A program made the translations under genes and the position numbers. 64,000 bases of DNA from assembly GCF_031177825.1 (NCBI RefSeq), contig NZ_JAPSKE010000016.1, positions 69,723-133,722 on the forward strand. Reading direction: 5' to 3'. Positions 43,800 to 53,204 of the stretch are shown here, piece after piece; positions within the stretch are counted from its first letter, which is position 1, and each line of letters starts with the position of its first letter. The notes under the pieces were generated by a model. The model made no database searches, was not told the DNA's origin, and saw only the letters and a list, made by a program, of their open reading frames with translations. Origin of the DNA: Paenibacillus sp. Lineage in GTDB: Bacteria; Bacillota; Bacilli; Paenibacillales; YIM-B00363.

Positions 43800-45275
43800 A
43801 TGAATCAATGCGTAGTATATGATGCTCCTGTCAGTTCGATCGGGATTACTCCCGTCAGTGCGGCCGGGAATGACGATTATCGAGTGAGTATAAGGGTTCC
43901 GGGGGAGCAGTGGCGGGAACTATTTGTTTATGAAGTGAAGGTGGATATGCACGAGGTGCGGAGAGCTTCCATGGTTTATTTCGATATGGAGGGCTCGGTC
44001 GAGGTGCGTGTCGAACCTCGCAACCTGCCGATCCGGGAGGCTGTCATTCGGCCGCTTTCGCTTAAGCTGCCGGTTCAACAAAGCGACGATGCCATTACGT
44101 TTACACTCGATAAGCCCTGTAAGATCGTGGTGGAGATCAACGGGCAACGGTTCACCGCTCTGCATTTGTTTGCAAATCCGCTGGAGTCGGATCCTGTGGA
44201 TCCTGAAGACGAGGAGACCTTGGTGCTGCCGCCGGGGGCTCATGGTTCCGAATACATTGGACGCGCGCTTACGACACCGCTTGAACCTGGAGGCAAGCCG
44301 CCTCGCGTTGTGTATTTTGCACCGGGTATGCATTATATAGTAGAGACAGTGCTCCGCATCCCTTCGGGAACCACCGTGTATATCGCGGGGGGAGCCGTCG
44401 TCGTCGGTTCGCTCGTGTGCGAACACGCGGAGGATGTGACGATCCGCGGTAGAGGCATCATTTATTTGGCGGACTTCAATCGATTCACTGCTTTACGCGG
44501 ACTGCGTATCGTATTTTCCAAGCGGATTGCGGTGGAAGGCATTATCGTAGTGGATCCTCCGCATTACAGCATTTACTTAGGAAGCTCGGAACATGTGCAG
44601 ATTCGTAACTTCAAAGCCTTCAGCACTCGCGGATGGTCGGACGGCATTGACATGATGGCTTGCTCGCATATCGAGATCGACGATATATTCATGCGAAATT
44701 CCGATGATTGCATTGCCATATACGGTTCCCGATGGGAATTTCAGGGCGATTCAAGACATATTACAGTGCGAAATGCCGTGCTCTGGGCCGATGTAGCCCA
44801 TGCGATGAACATCGGGGGGCATGGAAATCACCATAAGGGCGGCGATACGCTCGAGCATATTCATTTCGAGAACATCGACATATTGGAGCATCATGAACCT
44901 CAGGAATTTTACTGGGGAGCGATGAACATTAATGCCGGGGACCTGAATACGGTTCGTAATGTCGTCTATGAGGATATCCGGGTGGAGGATTTCGAGATGG
45001 GCCAACTGGTAGACATTCGTGTCGTCTTTAACGAGAAGTATAATCCGGCTCCCGGAAGACGAATCGAGAATATCGTGTTTCGGAACATCCGTTACGATGG
45101 CGCCAATAAGAATCCTAACCGTATCTACGGCCACGATGCGGAGAAGGTTGTAGAGAATATCCGATTCGAGAACCTTCGGATTAATGGGGAGCTCATCTTG
45201 CATCCGGAACAGGGGAATTTCGATATCAACGGCTTTGCCAAGGGAGTAAGCTTCCATGAGAAGATCATGGATTGA
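43800..45275 (+). CDS. GH28-like right-handed beta-helix glycosidase
   Basis: This 491-residue enzyme of the polygalacturonase/dextranase-like beta-helix clan has no signal peptide. Segments include VVYFAPGMHYIVETVLRIPS, TVYIAGGAVVVGSLVCEHAE, the catalytic-region motif IFMRNSDDCIAIYGSR, and INIGGHGNHHKGG-type turns. It would act on short uronide or galactan oligosaccharides inside the cell. ATG 43800 is chosen because GGAGAAGAAGACG lies just upstream; the in-frame ATG at 43785 has no ribosome site. It is in line with the broken GH88 gene 45 bp upstream. Exact specificity is uncertain. Confidence 0.82.
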   Translation: MNQCVVYDAPVSSIGITPVSAAGNDDYRVSIRVPGEQWRELFVYEVKVDMHEVRRASMVYFDMEGSVEVRVEPRNLPIREAVIRPLSLKLPVQQSDDAITFTLDKPCKIVVEINGQRFTALHLFANPLESDPVDPEDEETLVLPPGAHGSEYIGRALTTPLEPGGKPPRVVYFAPGMHYIVETVLRIPSGTTVYIAGGAVVVGSLVCEHAEDVTIRGRGIIYLADFNRFTALRGLRIVFSKRIAVEGIIVVDPPHYSIYLGSSEHVQIRNFKAFSTRGWSDGIDMMACSHIEIDDIFMRNSDDCIAIYGSRWEFQGDSRHITVRNAVLWADVAHAMNIGGHGNHHKGGDTLEHIHFENIDILEHHEPQEFYWGAMNINAGDLNTVRNVVYEDIRVEDFEMGQLVDIRVVFNEKYNPAPGRRIENIVFRNIRYDGANKNPNRIYGHDAEKVVENIRFENLRINGELILHPEQGNFDINGFAKGVSFHEKIMD

Positions 45276-45654
45276 ATTGGAAGTATCGATGCTCACCTAT
45301 ACAAAGAAGATTAATGAAGCGAGACAAGAGGCTGCCGACGGGCAGCCTCATATCGTTCCCCGATCCAGCGAATGCTATGATAGACTCTTCGGATCTTGCA
45401 TAATGATTCCTGCTAGTGGGTAAGTCCTATAGCACCATTTAAAAACACAAAAATATTAAAATACAGACATATGCAACAGTGGGACAGCGGGCTATGCTTT
45501 AGAAACTATAACCAATCTACACAGGGGGACTGATAAGCGTAAGAATGAAAGCGATTCCAGACATTGGAAGGCGCAACACCGAATGTGTTACGGTCAACCG
45601 GAGGGATGGCGTGAAGTTCTGGCGATGCATATGAAACAAATGGAGGAATGCTTT
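45276..45654. other. 379-bp intergenic leader with hairpin and cre match
   Basis: The stretch holds a 9-10-bp hairpin (GAGGCTGCC-GAC-GGGCAGCCTC, about 45328-45350) that could end the GH28-like transcript, an AT-rich promoter-like zone at about 45440-45475, and a cre-type site. No gene or known riboswitch was recognised. Confidence 0.5.
45545..45559 (+). promoter_or_regulatory. Catabolite-responsive element (CcpA cre) match
   Basis: ATGAAAGCGATTCCA fits every position of the B. subtilis consensus WTGNAANCGNWNNCW. It lies ~95 bases upstream of the large lyase-like gene, where CcpA binding would repress transcription in good carbon sources. Confidence 0.5.
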
Positions 45655-48600
45655 ATGAGGGTACAAAAATGGCGTCACCTTAGAAATAAGTATGAACGAG
45701 CATTGTCTATGCTTGTTATCGTGAGTTTCATGGCAGCGCTTCTGCCTTTACCGACAGAAGTATTTGCAGAGGAAATAACTGCTCCATCGATCATAACGGA
45801 TTACCAACCAACGATTTATGAGACAATCGATGCAAACGGTTTCAAACATCCCGGCGTCGGGTTGACCAAGGAAACTCTGGAGAATTTGCAAACTCAAATA
45901 CGGGCACAAAAGGAGCCTTGGAAAACCTATTTCGACCAGTTAGTCACTTCGGTTGACCCATGGGGAAAACCGCTTGCGACCCGGACGGTCTCGTCCAGAT
46001 TTTCCGAAGGCTGTTGGTGCAGCCAGGGCTATAACGAAAAATTCATATGGGATGGCTTAACAGCGTATACGCAGGCTCTTATGTATGTGATCACGGGCGA
46101 TGAGGTTTATCGGGCCAATACGATGTTTATTATCCGGAAATGGGAGCAGAAGAACCCTGCGGATTACGCGTACTTTAACGATGCGCACATTCACACGGGA
46201 ATTCCTCTCTACCGTATGGTTACCGCCGCGGAGATCATGAGGTATACCAGCACGCAGACGCCGGAACTGGAATGGACGGATCAAGATACGGCCAACTTCG
46301 CGAACAATGTGATCGTTCCGGTCACCGACACGTTCAATCATACGAATTCCCGATTCATGAACCAGCATTTGTATCCGTTGATCGGATCTATTTCCGGATA
46401 TATCTTCACCGGCAATGTCGAGCGGTATCACGAGGCAGTCGAGTGGTTCACGGTGAACAAGACGGCTGCGGATCAGCATATTAACGGTTCTATCAAGAGA
46501 CTGTTCCGATTGGTCGATACGAATGCGGCGACAGGCGAGAAGGTAGATCACCCGCAGGTGCAGATTACGGAGATGGGCAGGGACCAGGCTCACAGCACCG
46601 GCGACGTCATCAATGTCTCCATTCTATCTCGTCTGTTGCAGGCCCAGGGAACCAAGGTGGATCCGGTTGACGGTACGGTTTCCACTGCGGAGAACGCGGT
46701 TACCTCGTACGATTTTCTCGGCAAGCGCATTCTGGCAGGCACCGATCATTTTGCCCGGTATATGAACGGCTATGATACGCCTTGGATCCCGACAGAGGCG
46801 CGTATGCGCGAGGATGGCAGTCCGGTCATTTACCAGGTATTGAGTACCGAATATCGGGGAAGAGTCGGCGGCAATGCCTACGATCTATACTATTACTATA
46901 AATATGAACAAGGCTTGGACATGGAGCAAGTTGCTCCCTACTACACGGAGATGTTCAGAAAGAGGACGAATTACCATTGGGCATCACGGGATTCCGGAGG
47001 GGAATATTGGCTGTACATCCCGAAGGAAGCCGAGGCCGAGGGAGCGACAAATCTCCCGGAGGTTGACCCGAACCCGAATTGGAAGGAGATCGAGATTCGG
47101 TTCACTGACCTGGACGGCAACTCGACCGCCATGCAAGAGGGCGATGTTTCCTTTGTCCGCATTAACGCCACGGAATCCGGCAGCAAAATCGCTTTGGTTG
47201 AATCCGGCAGCGGTTCGATCGTGCTCGGATACAAGATTCGGACGAACGGTGCGGCGAAGCTGGTAGCCTTCGGCGAAACGATCACGTTGCCGGATACCCA
47301 GGGGCAATGGAGATATGTATATTATGAAGGCCGTGGGCTCGGGACCCTGAATTATTTCACGATTATAGGCAACGGAACGACGGTCGATATCGACCATATC
47401 AATGTCAACGCGGCCAATGAACTGACGCCGCCGGTGTTTAATGAAGGAAATAGCGCTTTGAATCGGTTTGCCTATGTTGGGTCCGAGGCGGCGCTCCATT
47501 TAGATTTTTCGGCAACGGACGCAGGCCCGTCCGATGTTGTGACCTATCGGATCGTCAACCTGCCCGAAGGTGCCGTGTTCGATACTAGCACCGGCGCATT
47601 TGAATGGAAACCGACGTTAGCCGGTACGTATGCCTTCGTCGTGGAAGCTTCCGACGGCACGACGGTATCCACGAGGGATGTCACGGTGAGCGTCGCCAAT
47701 GATCGGCAGTCGGCGGTGGATGCCGTCATTACGCCCTATGACGCCAATACGGATTATATCTGGGCAACGCTTGATACGTATCAACAAGCATACGACGACA
47801 CCATGAGCGTCATTGATAACGCGACGGATGCCGACTTCTATCAGAAGCTGGCGGCTCTGTATGACGCCGTGCAAGGACTTCAGGTAACCACGCCGCTCAA
47901 CGCCGACGGCAGCATCAATTATGAGAATATGTTCTTCGGCTTTAACTCGAAGACTTATCTGGACAATGTCACGAGTACGTTCGGTAGGGACGTTCATATG
48001 GACATGGGGCCCAATTTCCGGGTTTCCGCTAGTAGGTTCGGGATTCAGGCACGGGCAGGATTTCCTGAACGCGGCGGCGGCATTACCATGTACGGATCCA
48101 ATGACAATGAAACCTGGACCCGGTTGACGCCGGGAGTGACCCCCGTGTCAGCAGAGATGCACACGTTGACGGTGTCGCCGGAGCTCCAGAATGAGCAATT
48201 CCGTTTCCTTAAAATCCAAATGATTCAAAAGCCGTACGACGCACCCTTCACTGAATTGTCCGAGTTCCGGATCTTCGGGAAGCGTCACGAGGTCATCAAC
48301 AAGATCGCATCGGTCTCCATTGGTTCGGATCAGGCTTTCGGAGGGCGAATCGTCATGGGGGACACGGCGAAATTGACCTTCCAATCGACGGAAGCCATTC
48401 AGAATGTGAAGGTTGCGATTCAGGGTGTACCCGCGATCGTTCATTCGGAGGATGGCCTGAACTGGACGGCCGAAGCGGTCATGGTACCGGGTACGGCGCC
48501 CGGCGCGGTGTTATTTAAACTCCATTATCAGACGATGGAAGGTATGGATGCCCCGGAAACGTTGTTCGTAACCGACGGGTCTCGCATGATCCTAGTGGAT

Positions 48601-51276
48601 GAATCGGACGTGATCCGCGATGTGACGTCAATTACGGATGTGAGCGATTCCTACGGCAGATCGCCGGCAGACGCTATCGCATCGGCGAACGCGTTGTTCG
48701 ATGACAATCCGAGTACGGGGACCGATTACCGCTTGAATGGCAGCGGCGCCGGAGCATGGGTTCAATTTGACTTCGGGCAAGGCGGATATGCGCAATTGTC
48801 CTATGTGGAGCTGCTGGCAAGGCAAGACGGATACTACACCAGAATTGGCGGAACGGTCATTCAGGGCTCCAATGACAATGCGACATGGAAGACCCTCTCC
48901 ACAGGAGCGGTCTCCACGCGGGACTGGCAGTTCTTATCGATTCACGACGAGAACCCTTACCGTTATATTCGCATTACCAATGGGAATAACTGGTTCGGCA
49001 ATATGTCCGAAGTGAGATTTCACGGAACGTCCAAGGTGTTGACGAAGATCAGCTCGGTGTCCATCCGCTCGGAGCAAGCCTTGCTCAACCGGATTAAAAC
49101 CGGCGATACGGTGAATCTGGCCTTCACTTCGATGGAACCGATTCATACGGTCAACGTGAACATTCAGGGCATAGATGCGACAGTCAAGTCGGAAGACAAT
49201 ATCAACTGGACGGCGGAAGCGGTGATGGATTCCCATGCAGCGCCGGGACCGGTAAATTTCAGCATCCATTACCAAACGTCCGAAGGATTGGACGCGCCGG
49301 CAAAAACATCTACTACCGACGGATCTTCCTTGATCCTGGCCGATGGATCGGACTTGATCAACGGTGTGACGTCCATTACGGATGTGAGCGATTCCTACGG
49401 CAGATCACAGGCAGACGCTAACGCAACGGCGAACGCGTTGTTCGATAACAATCCGAACTCGTCGACCGATTATCGTCTGAACGGCAGCGGATCCGGGGCG
49501 TGGGTCCAATTTGACTTCCGAGGCGCTAACGCGAAGTTGAAATATGTGGAGCTTCTGGCAAGGCAAGACGGATACTACGCCAGGATCAAGGGTGCAGTTA
49601 TTCAGGGCTCCAACGACAATTCGAACTGGACGACGATCTCCCCGGCAGCGGCATCGACGAAGGACTGGCAGACTTTGACGATTAACGACGATACCTCCTA
49701 TCGGTATATTCGCATTATCAATGGGAACGCCTGGTTCGGGAATATGTCCGAAGTGAGATTCCACGGCGATCTGGATTATGATGCAGATTACTTTGATTCC
49801 ATCGTGCTGGCTCCGGACGGCTATACCAAAGGCAGCTACTACCTGTATCGACAAAAAGTGGAGGAAATCAGGGCGAAATTGGCGAATCCGGAAGCGGGCA
49901 AAATGGCCATTCTGAATGAATTGCTGCAGGCGAGCTCGATACTGGTGCCGATAAGCGCCGTTACACCTTCGATGGTGACGGCAAATACGGTGTCGTGGGA
50001 CGGTAAAGCCAGTGCCGCTGCGAACGGTTGGCGCGCTTTAGACGGCAACCCGAACACGTCCCCGGATACCAAGACCGCAGCCGGTTGGGTGACGGTTGAC
50101 TTGGGCGAAGGCAACGCCATAACGGTTAACGGAATCAACTTTATACCGCGCTCCGGTTTTGCAGACCGAATGAATGGAGCGCAAATCCAAGGCTCCAATG
50201 ACGGGGTAAACTTCAATACCTTCCATACCATCAAAGGTGTTTCTGCTGAGCAGTGGTATACGCAAGCGATTGACAACCAGACGGCATACCGTTATTTGCG
50301 ATATTACACGCCGAATGGGTTTGCCAACGTCGGTGAGTTGCAATTCCTCTACGTGGATCGCACGTTGCTTACGCTTTTGTTGAACAAAGCGAATCAAGTT
50401 GTTGCCGACCGTTATACGGCAGACAGCTACGAGGCGTTGAAAACGGCGGTAGCGAACGCGGAGTCGGTTGACATCAATGCGCAAGCAAGCCAAAGCGAAG
50501 TCGATGCTGCATCGAACCGTCTGAAGACGGCAATGGACAGTTTATTTTACAAGATTACGGCGTCTCTTGATCCTACGGAGCCCAATGGTACGAATGGCTG
50601 GTATACGGCGGGACCGGTTATCCTCGAATTGTCGACTTACGGTAGCGCGGAATTCAGCATGGAAGACGGCACTACGTGGCAAGCGTACGTGACGCCGATC
50701 ACGTTCGACCAGGAAGGTAAGCATTCCGTCAGCTACCGCTCCAGGAACGAGGCGGGAATTGCTGGGGATGTTCAGACGGTCAACGTCAATGTGGATACGA
50801 CAGCCCCGACGATTACGGTAACCGGTGTGGTATACGGCACGTACGTCGATACGATCGATATCACGCCGTTCGTTGCGATGGATGATCCATTGTCCGGAGT
50901 CGACAGCAGCAAGACGACGGTCACGTTGGATACGTACGGCTTTCAGCCGGGCGAGACCATTCCGTTATATACGCTGCCGCTTGGCTTGCACACCTTGATC
51001 GTAACCGCAAGCGACATGGCGGGGAACGCAAGCCGTGTGACGGTGACATTCGAGACGGCGACAAGCGTTAACGCTCTGAAGGAATTGGTTGCCCGTTTCG
51101 AGAACGCCGGATGGATCGATAATGCAGGTATCGCCAACAGTCTCCAAAGCAAGTTGAATGAGAATGCATTGGAAGCTTTCGTGAACCATGTCAAGGCGCA
51201 AAGCGGCAAACATATCAACAATCAAGCCGCACAGTACTTGCTTCGCGACGCCGAGTATTTATTGAACAATCCTTAG
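45655..51276 (+). CDS. Multidomain secreted alginate-lyase-like enzyme with F5/8C-like, FIVAR-like and FIMAH-like modules
   Basis: This 1873-residue exoenzyme has a signal peptide ending near PTEVFA (about residue 38). The catalytic alginate_lyase-like helical domain covers about 60-420, with FNHTNSRFMNQHLYPLIGSI and QITEMGRDQAHSTGDV as signature parts. Next come a carbohydrate-binding-like domain, an Ig-like cadherin domain (ALHLDFSATDAGPSD), four discoidin-like modules, two of them within ~250-residue near-duplicates sharing TSITDVSDSYGRS and YVELLARQDGYY, then a FIVAR-like helix bundle, an OmpL47-like domain and a FIMAH-like end. GGAGGAATGCTTT precedes ATG 45655; the GTG at 45583 is not supported. 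Confidence 0.87.
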   Translation: MRVQKWRHLRNKYERALSMLVIVSFMAALLPLPTEVFAEEITAPSIITDYQPTIYETIDANGFKHPGVGLTKETLENLQTQIRAQKEPWKTYFDQLVTSVDPWGKPLATRTVSSRFSEGCWCSQGYNEKFIWDGLTAYTQALMYVITGDEVYRANTMFIIRKWEQKNPADYAYFNDAHIHTGIPLYRMVTAAEIMRYTSTQTPELEWTDQDTANFANNVIVPVTDTFNHTNSRFMNQHLYPLIGSISGYIFTGNVERYHEAVEWFTVNKTAADQHINGSIKRLFRLVDTNAATGEKVDHPQVQITEMGRDQAHSTGDVINVSILSRLLQAQGTKVDPVDGTVSTAENAVTSYDFLGKRILAGTDHFARYMNGYDTPWIPTEARMREDGSPVIYQVLSTEYRGRVGGNAYDLYYYYKYEQGLDMEQVAPYYTEMFRKRTNYHWASRDSGGEYWLYIPKEAEAEGATNLPEVDPNPNWKEIEIRFTDLDGNSTAMQEGDVSFVRINATESGSKIALVESGSGSIVLGYKIRTNGAAKLVAFGETITLPDTQGQWRYVYYEGRGLGTLNYFTIIGNGTTVDIDHINVNAANELTPPVFNEGNSALNRFAYVGSEAALHLDFSATDAGPSDVVTYRIVNLPEGAVFDTSTGAFEWKPTLAGTYAFVVEASDGTTVSTRDVTVSVANDRQSAVDAVITPYDANTDYIWATLDTYQQAYDDTMSVIDNATDADFYQKLAALYDAVQGLQVTTPLNADGSINYENMFFGFNSKTYLDNVTSTFGRDVHMDMGPNFRVSASRFGIQARAGFPERGGGITMYGSNDNETWTRLTPGVTPVSAEMHTLTVSPELQNEQFRFLKIQMIQKPYDAPFTELSEFRIFGKRHEVINKIASVSIGSDQAFGGRIVMGDTAKLTFQSTEAIQNVKVAIQGVPAIVHSEDGLNWTAEAVMVPGTAPGAVLFKLHYQTMEGMDAPETLFVTDGSRMILVDESDVIRDVTSITDVSDSYGRSPADAIASANALFDDNPSTGTDYRLNGSGAGAWVQFDFGQGGYAQLSYVELLARQDGYYTRIGGTVIQGSNDNATWKTLSTGAVSTRDWQFLSIHDENPYRYIRITNGNNWFGNMSEVRFHGTSKVLTKISSVSIRSEQALLNRIKTGDTVNLAFTSMEPIHTVNVNIQGIDATVKSEDNINWTAEAVMDSHAAPGPVNFSIHYQTSEGLDAPAKTSTTDGSSLILADGSDLINGVTSITDVSDSYGRSQADANATANALFDNNPNSSTDYRLNGSGSGAWVQFDFRGANAKLKYVELLARQDGYYARIKGAVIQGSNDNSNWTTISPAAASTKDWQTLTINDDTSYRYIRIINGNAWFGNMSEVRFHGDLDYDADYFDSIVLAPDGYTKGSYYLYRQKVEEIRAKLANPEAGKMAILNELLQASSILVPISAVTPSMVTANTVSWDGKASAAANGWRALDGNPNTSPDTKTAAGWVTVDLGEGNAITVNGINFIPRSGFADRMNGAQIQGSNDGVNFNTFHTIKGVSAEQWYTQAIDNQTAYRYLRYYTPNGFANVGELQFLYVDRTLLTLLLNKANQVVADRYTADSYEALKTAVANAESVDINAQASQSEVDAASNRLKTAMDSLFYKITASLDPTEPNGTNGWYTAGPVILELSTYGSAEFSMEDGTTWQAYVTPITFDQEGKHSVSYRSRNEAGIAGDVQTVNVNVDTTAPTITVTGVVYGTYVDTIDITPFVAMDDPLSGVDSSKTTVTLDTYGFQPGETIPLYTLPLGLHTLIVTASDMAGNASRVTVTFETATSVNALKELVARFENAGWIDNAGIANSLQSKLNENALEAFVNHVKAQSGKHINNQAAQYLLRDAEYLLNNP

Positions 51277-51290
51277 GGTAGTCAAAGTAA

Positions 51291-51322
51291 GGGGGGAAGG
51301 ACTTCGAGCCTTCCTCCCGTTT
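51291..51322 (+). terminator. Terminator after the large lyase gene
   Basis: GGGGGGAAGG pairs with CCTTCCTCCC (one G-T pair), loop ACTTCGAG, followed by GTTTTCG. Confidence 0.65.
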
Positions 51323-51460
51323 TCGTGGCGCTTGTTATCTACATGCACATGAATGGCAAAGATCGGAAAGCCGTACGAGGGAAACCTCCAATACTTTAGC
51401 GTTTACGCGTTCTTTCTTTCTTGATATAACAGATTAATAATATAAGTCAAGGGCAGAGGA

Positions 51461-53203
51461 ATGTTACTCATGATGGGACACTTTCAAAAGTTAAACCTTA
51501 CGAGGCAAATTCTATATTTGATTTCGTTAATGCTGGTACTTCTTCTGATCTCATTTGTCATTTCGAACACGATCGCCAAACGCATCGTCGAGAGCAAAGT
51601 CACAGAGACATCTGGAAAAATTTTAATTCAGGTGGAAGAAAAGATGCAAAGTTTTTATAAGGATATGGAAAGAATAGCGGTTTCAATGCTGTATAGTCCT
51701 ACGGTACAGACCTACTTGGATTCGGAGGACTTCTTGTCCAGGGTTCTTATGAACAGCGAGGTTATATCCGTCTTCTCCAATACCACCACGTTGAAAGAAA
51801 ATATTCAGGGCATCCAACTTTACAACCGTACAGGGATGCAGATTGCCAGTATTGGCAGGGGGACTGGCGAATCCAGCAGACTTCCATTCTCAGCGGTTGA
51901 ATATTCCGGGATGTTGACAAATCCGAATACGGGCGCAACGTACTACACCATTGCCGTTCCTATTTATAATTTGGATAAATCTCCTGTTAAGGATTACAAG
52001 GGAAGCGGCATATTTATCATGGATGTCAACAATTTTAGCGACATATTGAAAAATGCAAAGATAACACCGAATTCCCGGCTCCTGCTTTTGGATCAAAACA
52101 AAACAATATTGTCTAGCGTCGGCGATACGCGCAGCATCGAAATAGAGCAATTACAGAACGATAGCCGTTATATTGTACAGATGAGCACGCTTCCCCTGAC
52201 CGGGTGGGAGCTGATCAGCATCATCCCAAAGAACGAGTTGCTGCAGGAATTGAACATTATTCAAAGACTTAACGTTGTGACCTATGCGGTCATTTTTTGT
52301 ATACTTTCCTTCTTTTTGATCATTTTTTTCACCCGTATCTTACGACCGATAAAAGCGCTGATGGATTTTATGAAGTCCTATCCGAAGACGGGGGGAGAAA
52401 GCCGATTTCCAGTGGTCTATCATAACGAAATCGGCGTACTCGCTGCCAACCTGAATAAAATGTTGGATGAAATCGACAGCTTAAGCAAAGAAATTCAGTT
52501 GACGCAAAAGCAAAAGTACGAAATCGAAATTACGAAAAATCAGATGGAAATTTCGGCATTTCGAAATCAAATTAACCCTCATTTTTTGTACAATACGTTG
52601 GAATGTATAAGCGCTATGGCTATCTTTTACAAGGCTCAGGATATAGGCGATATCTCGGCCTCTTTGTCCAATATGTTCAGGTACTCCGTCAAAGGTGGCG
52701 ATTTCAGCACGATTCAGGATGAAATATCACACATTAAGGAATACGCGAAAATCATCGAATACCGCTTCATGGGGAAAATCCGGGTCGTCGTCGATGCGGA
52801 TGAACGCTTGTTGAAGCTGAAAACGATAAAAATGCTGCTTCAGCCGATGGTGGAAAATGCCGTGTTTCACGGATTGGAGATGAAGATCGACAGCGGCGTC
52901 GTTCAAGTGGAAGTGAAAATGACGGAGCAGAACCAGGTTCAATACATCGTACAGGATAACGGATACGGGATGGAAGAACCCCGCTTGAAAGAGCTGGTCG
53001 CCCGGCTTAGGCAGTTCGAAAGCCAAGGCTGGATGGCGAGGGAAGCAACGAAAGGAATCGGGTTGCCCAATATTTACCGCAGGATCAAGCTGTTATACGG
53101 AGACAAGGCCGACATGTCCGTCTACAGCAAGCGCGGCTCCGGTACTACGGTTATCATTACATTCCCTGTACAAGACCATATGGAACATTTGGAGGTTGAA
53201 TAA
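51461..53203 (+). CDS. Sensor histidine kinase, YesM type
   Basis: This ~580-residue membrane kinase has a membrane segment (about 17-40), a Cache-like extracellular region, a second membrane segment (about 272-292), a HAMP domain, a His_kinase region (SAFRNQINPHFLYNTLECIS, phosphorylated His) and an HATPase domain (LLQPMVENAVFHGLE, DNGYGM, GIGLPNIYRRI). It pairs with the response regulator 1 bp downstream. YesM/YesN systems sense extracellular oligosaccharides and switch on adjacent transporters, here the lipoprotein/LplBC importer. The start may be ATG 51461 or 51470; the latter has better spacing to GAGGA. Confidence 0.9.
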   Translation: MLLMMGHFQKLNLTRQILYLISLMLVLLLISFVISNTIAKRIVESKVTETSGKILIQVEEKMQSFYKDMERIAVSMLYSPTVQTYLDSEDFLSRVLMNSEVISVFSNTTTLKENIQGIQLYNRTGMQIASIGRGTGESSRLPFSAVEYSGMLTNPNTGATYYTIAVPIYNLDKSPVKDYKGSGIFIMDVNNFSDILKNAKITPNSRLLLLDQNKTILSSVGDTRSIEIEQLQNDSRYIVQMSTLPLTGWELISIIPKNELLQELNIIQRLNVVTYAVIFCILSFFLIIFFTRILRPIKALMDFMKSYPKTGGESRFPVVYHNEIGVLAANLNKMLDEIDSLSKEIQLTQKQKYEIEITKNQMEISAFRNQINPHFLYNTLECISAMAIFYKAQDIGDISASLSNMFRYSVKGGDFSTIQDEISHIKEYAKIIEYRFMGKIRVVVDADERLLKLKTIKMLLQPMVENAVFHGLEMKIDSGVVQVEVKMTEQNQVQYIVQDNGYGMEEPRLKELVARLRQFESQGWMAREATKGIGLPNIYRRIKLLYGDKADMSVYSKRGSGTTVIITFPVQDHMEHLEVE

Positions 53204-53204
53204 G

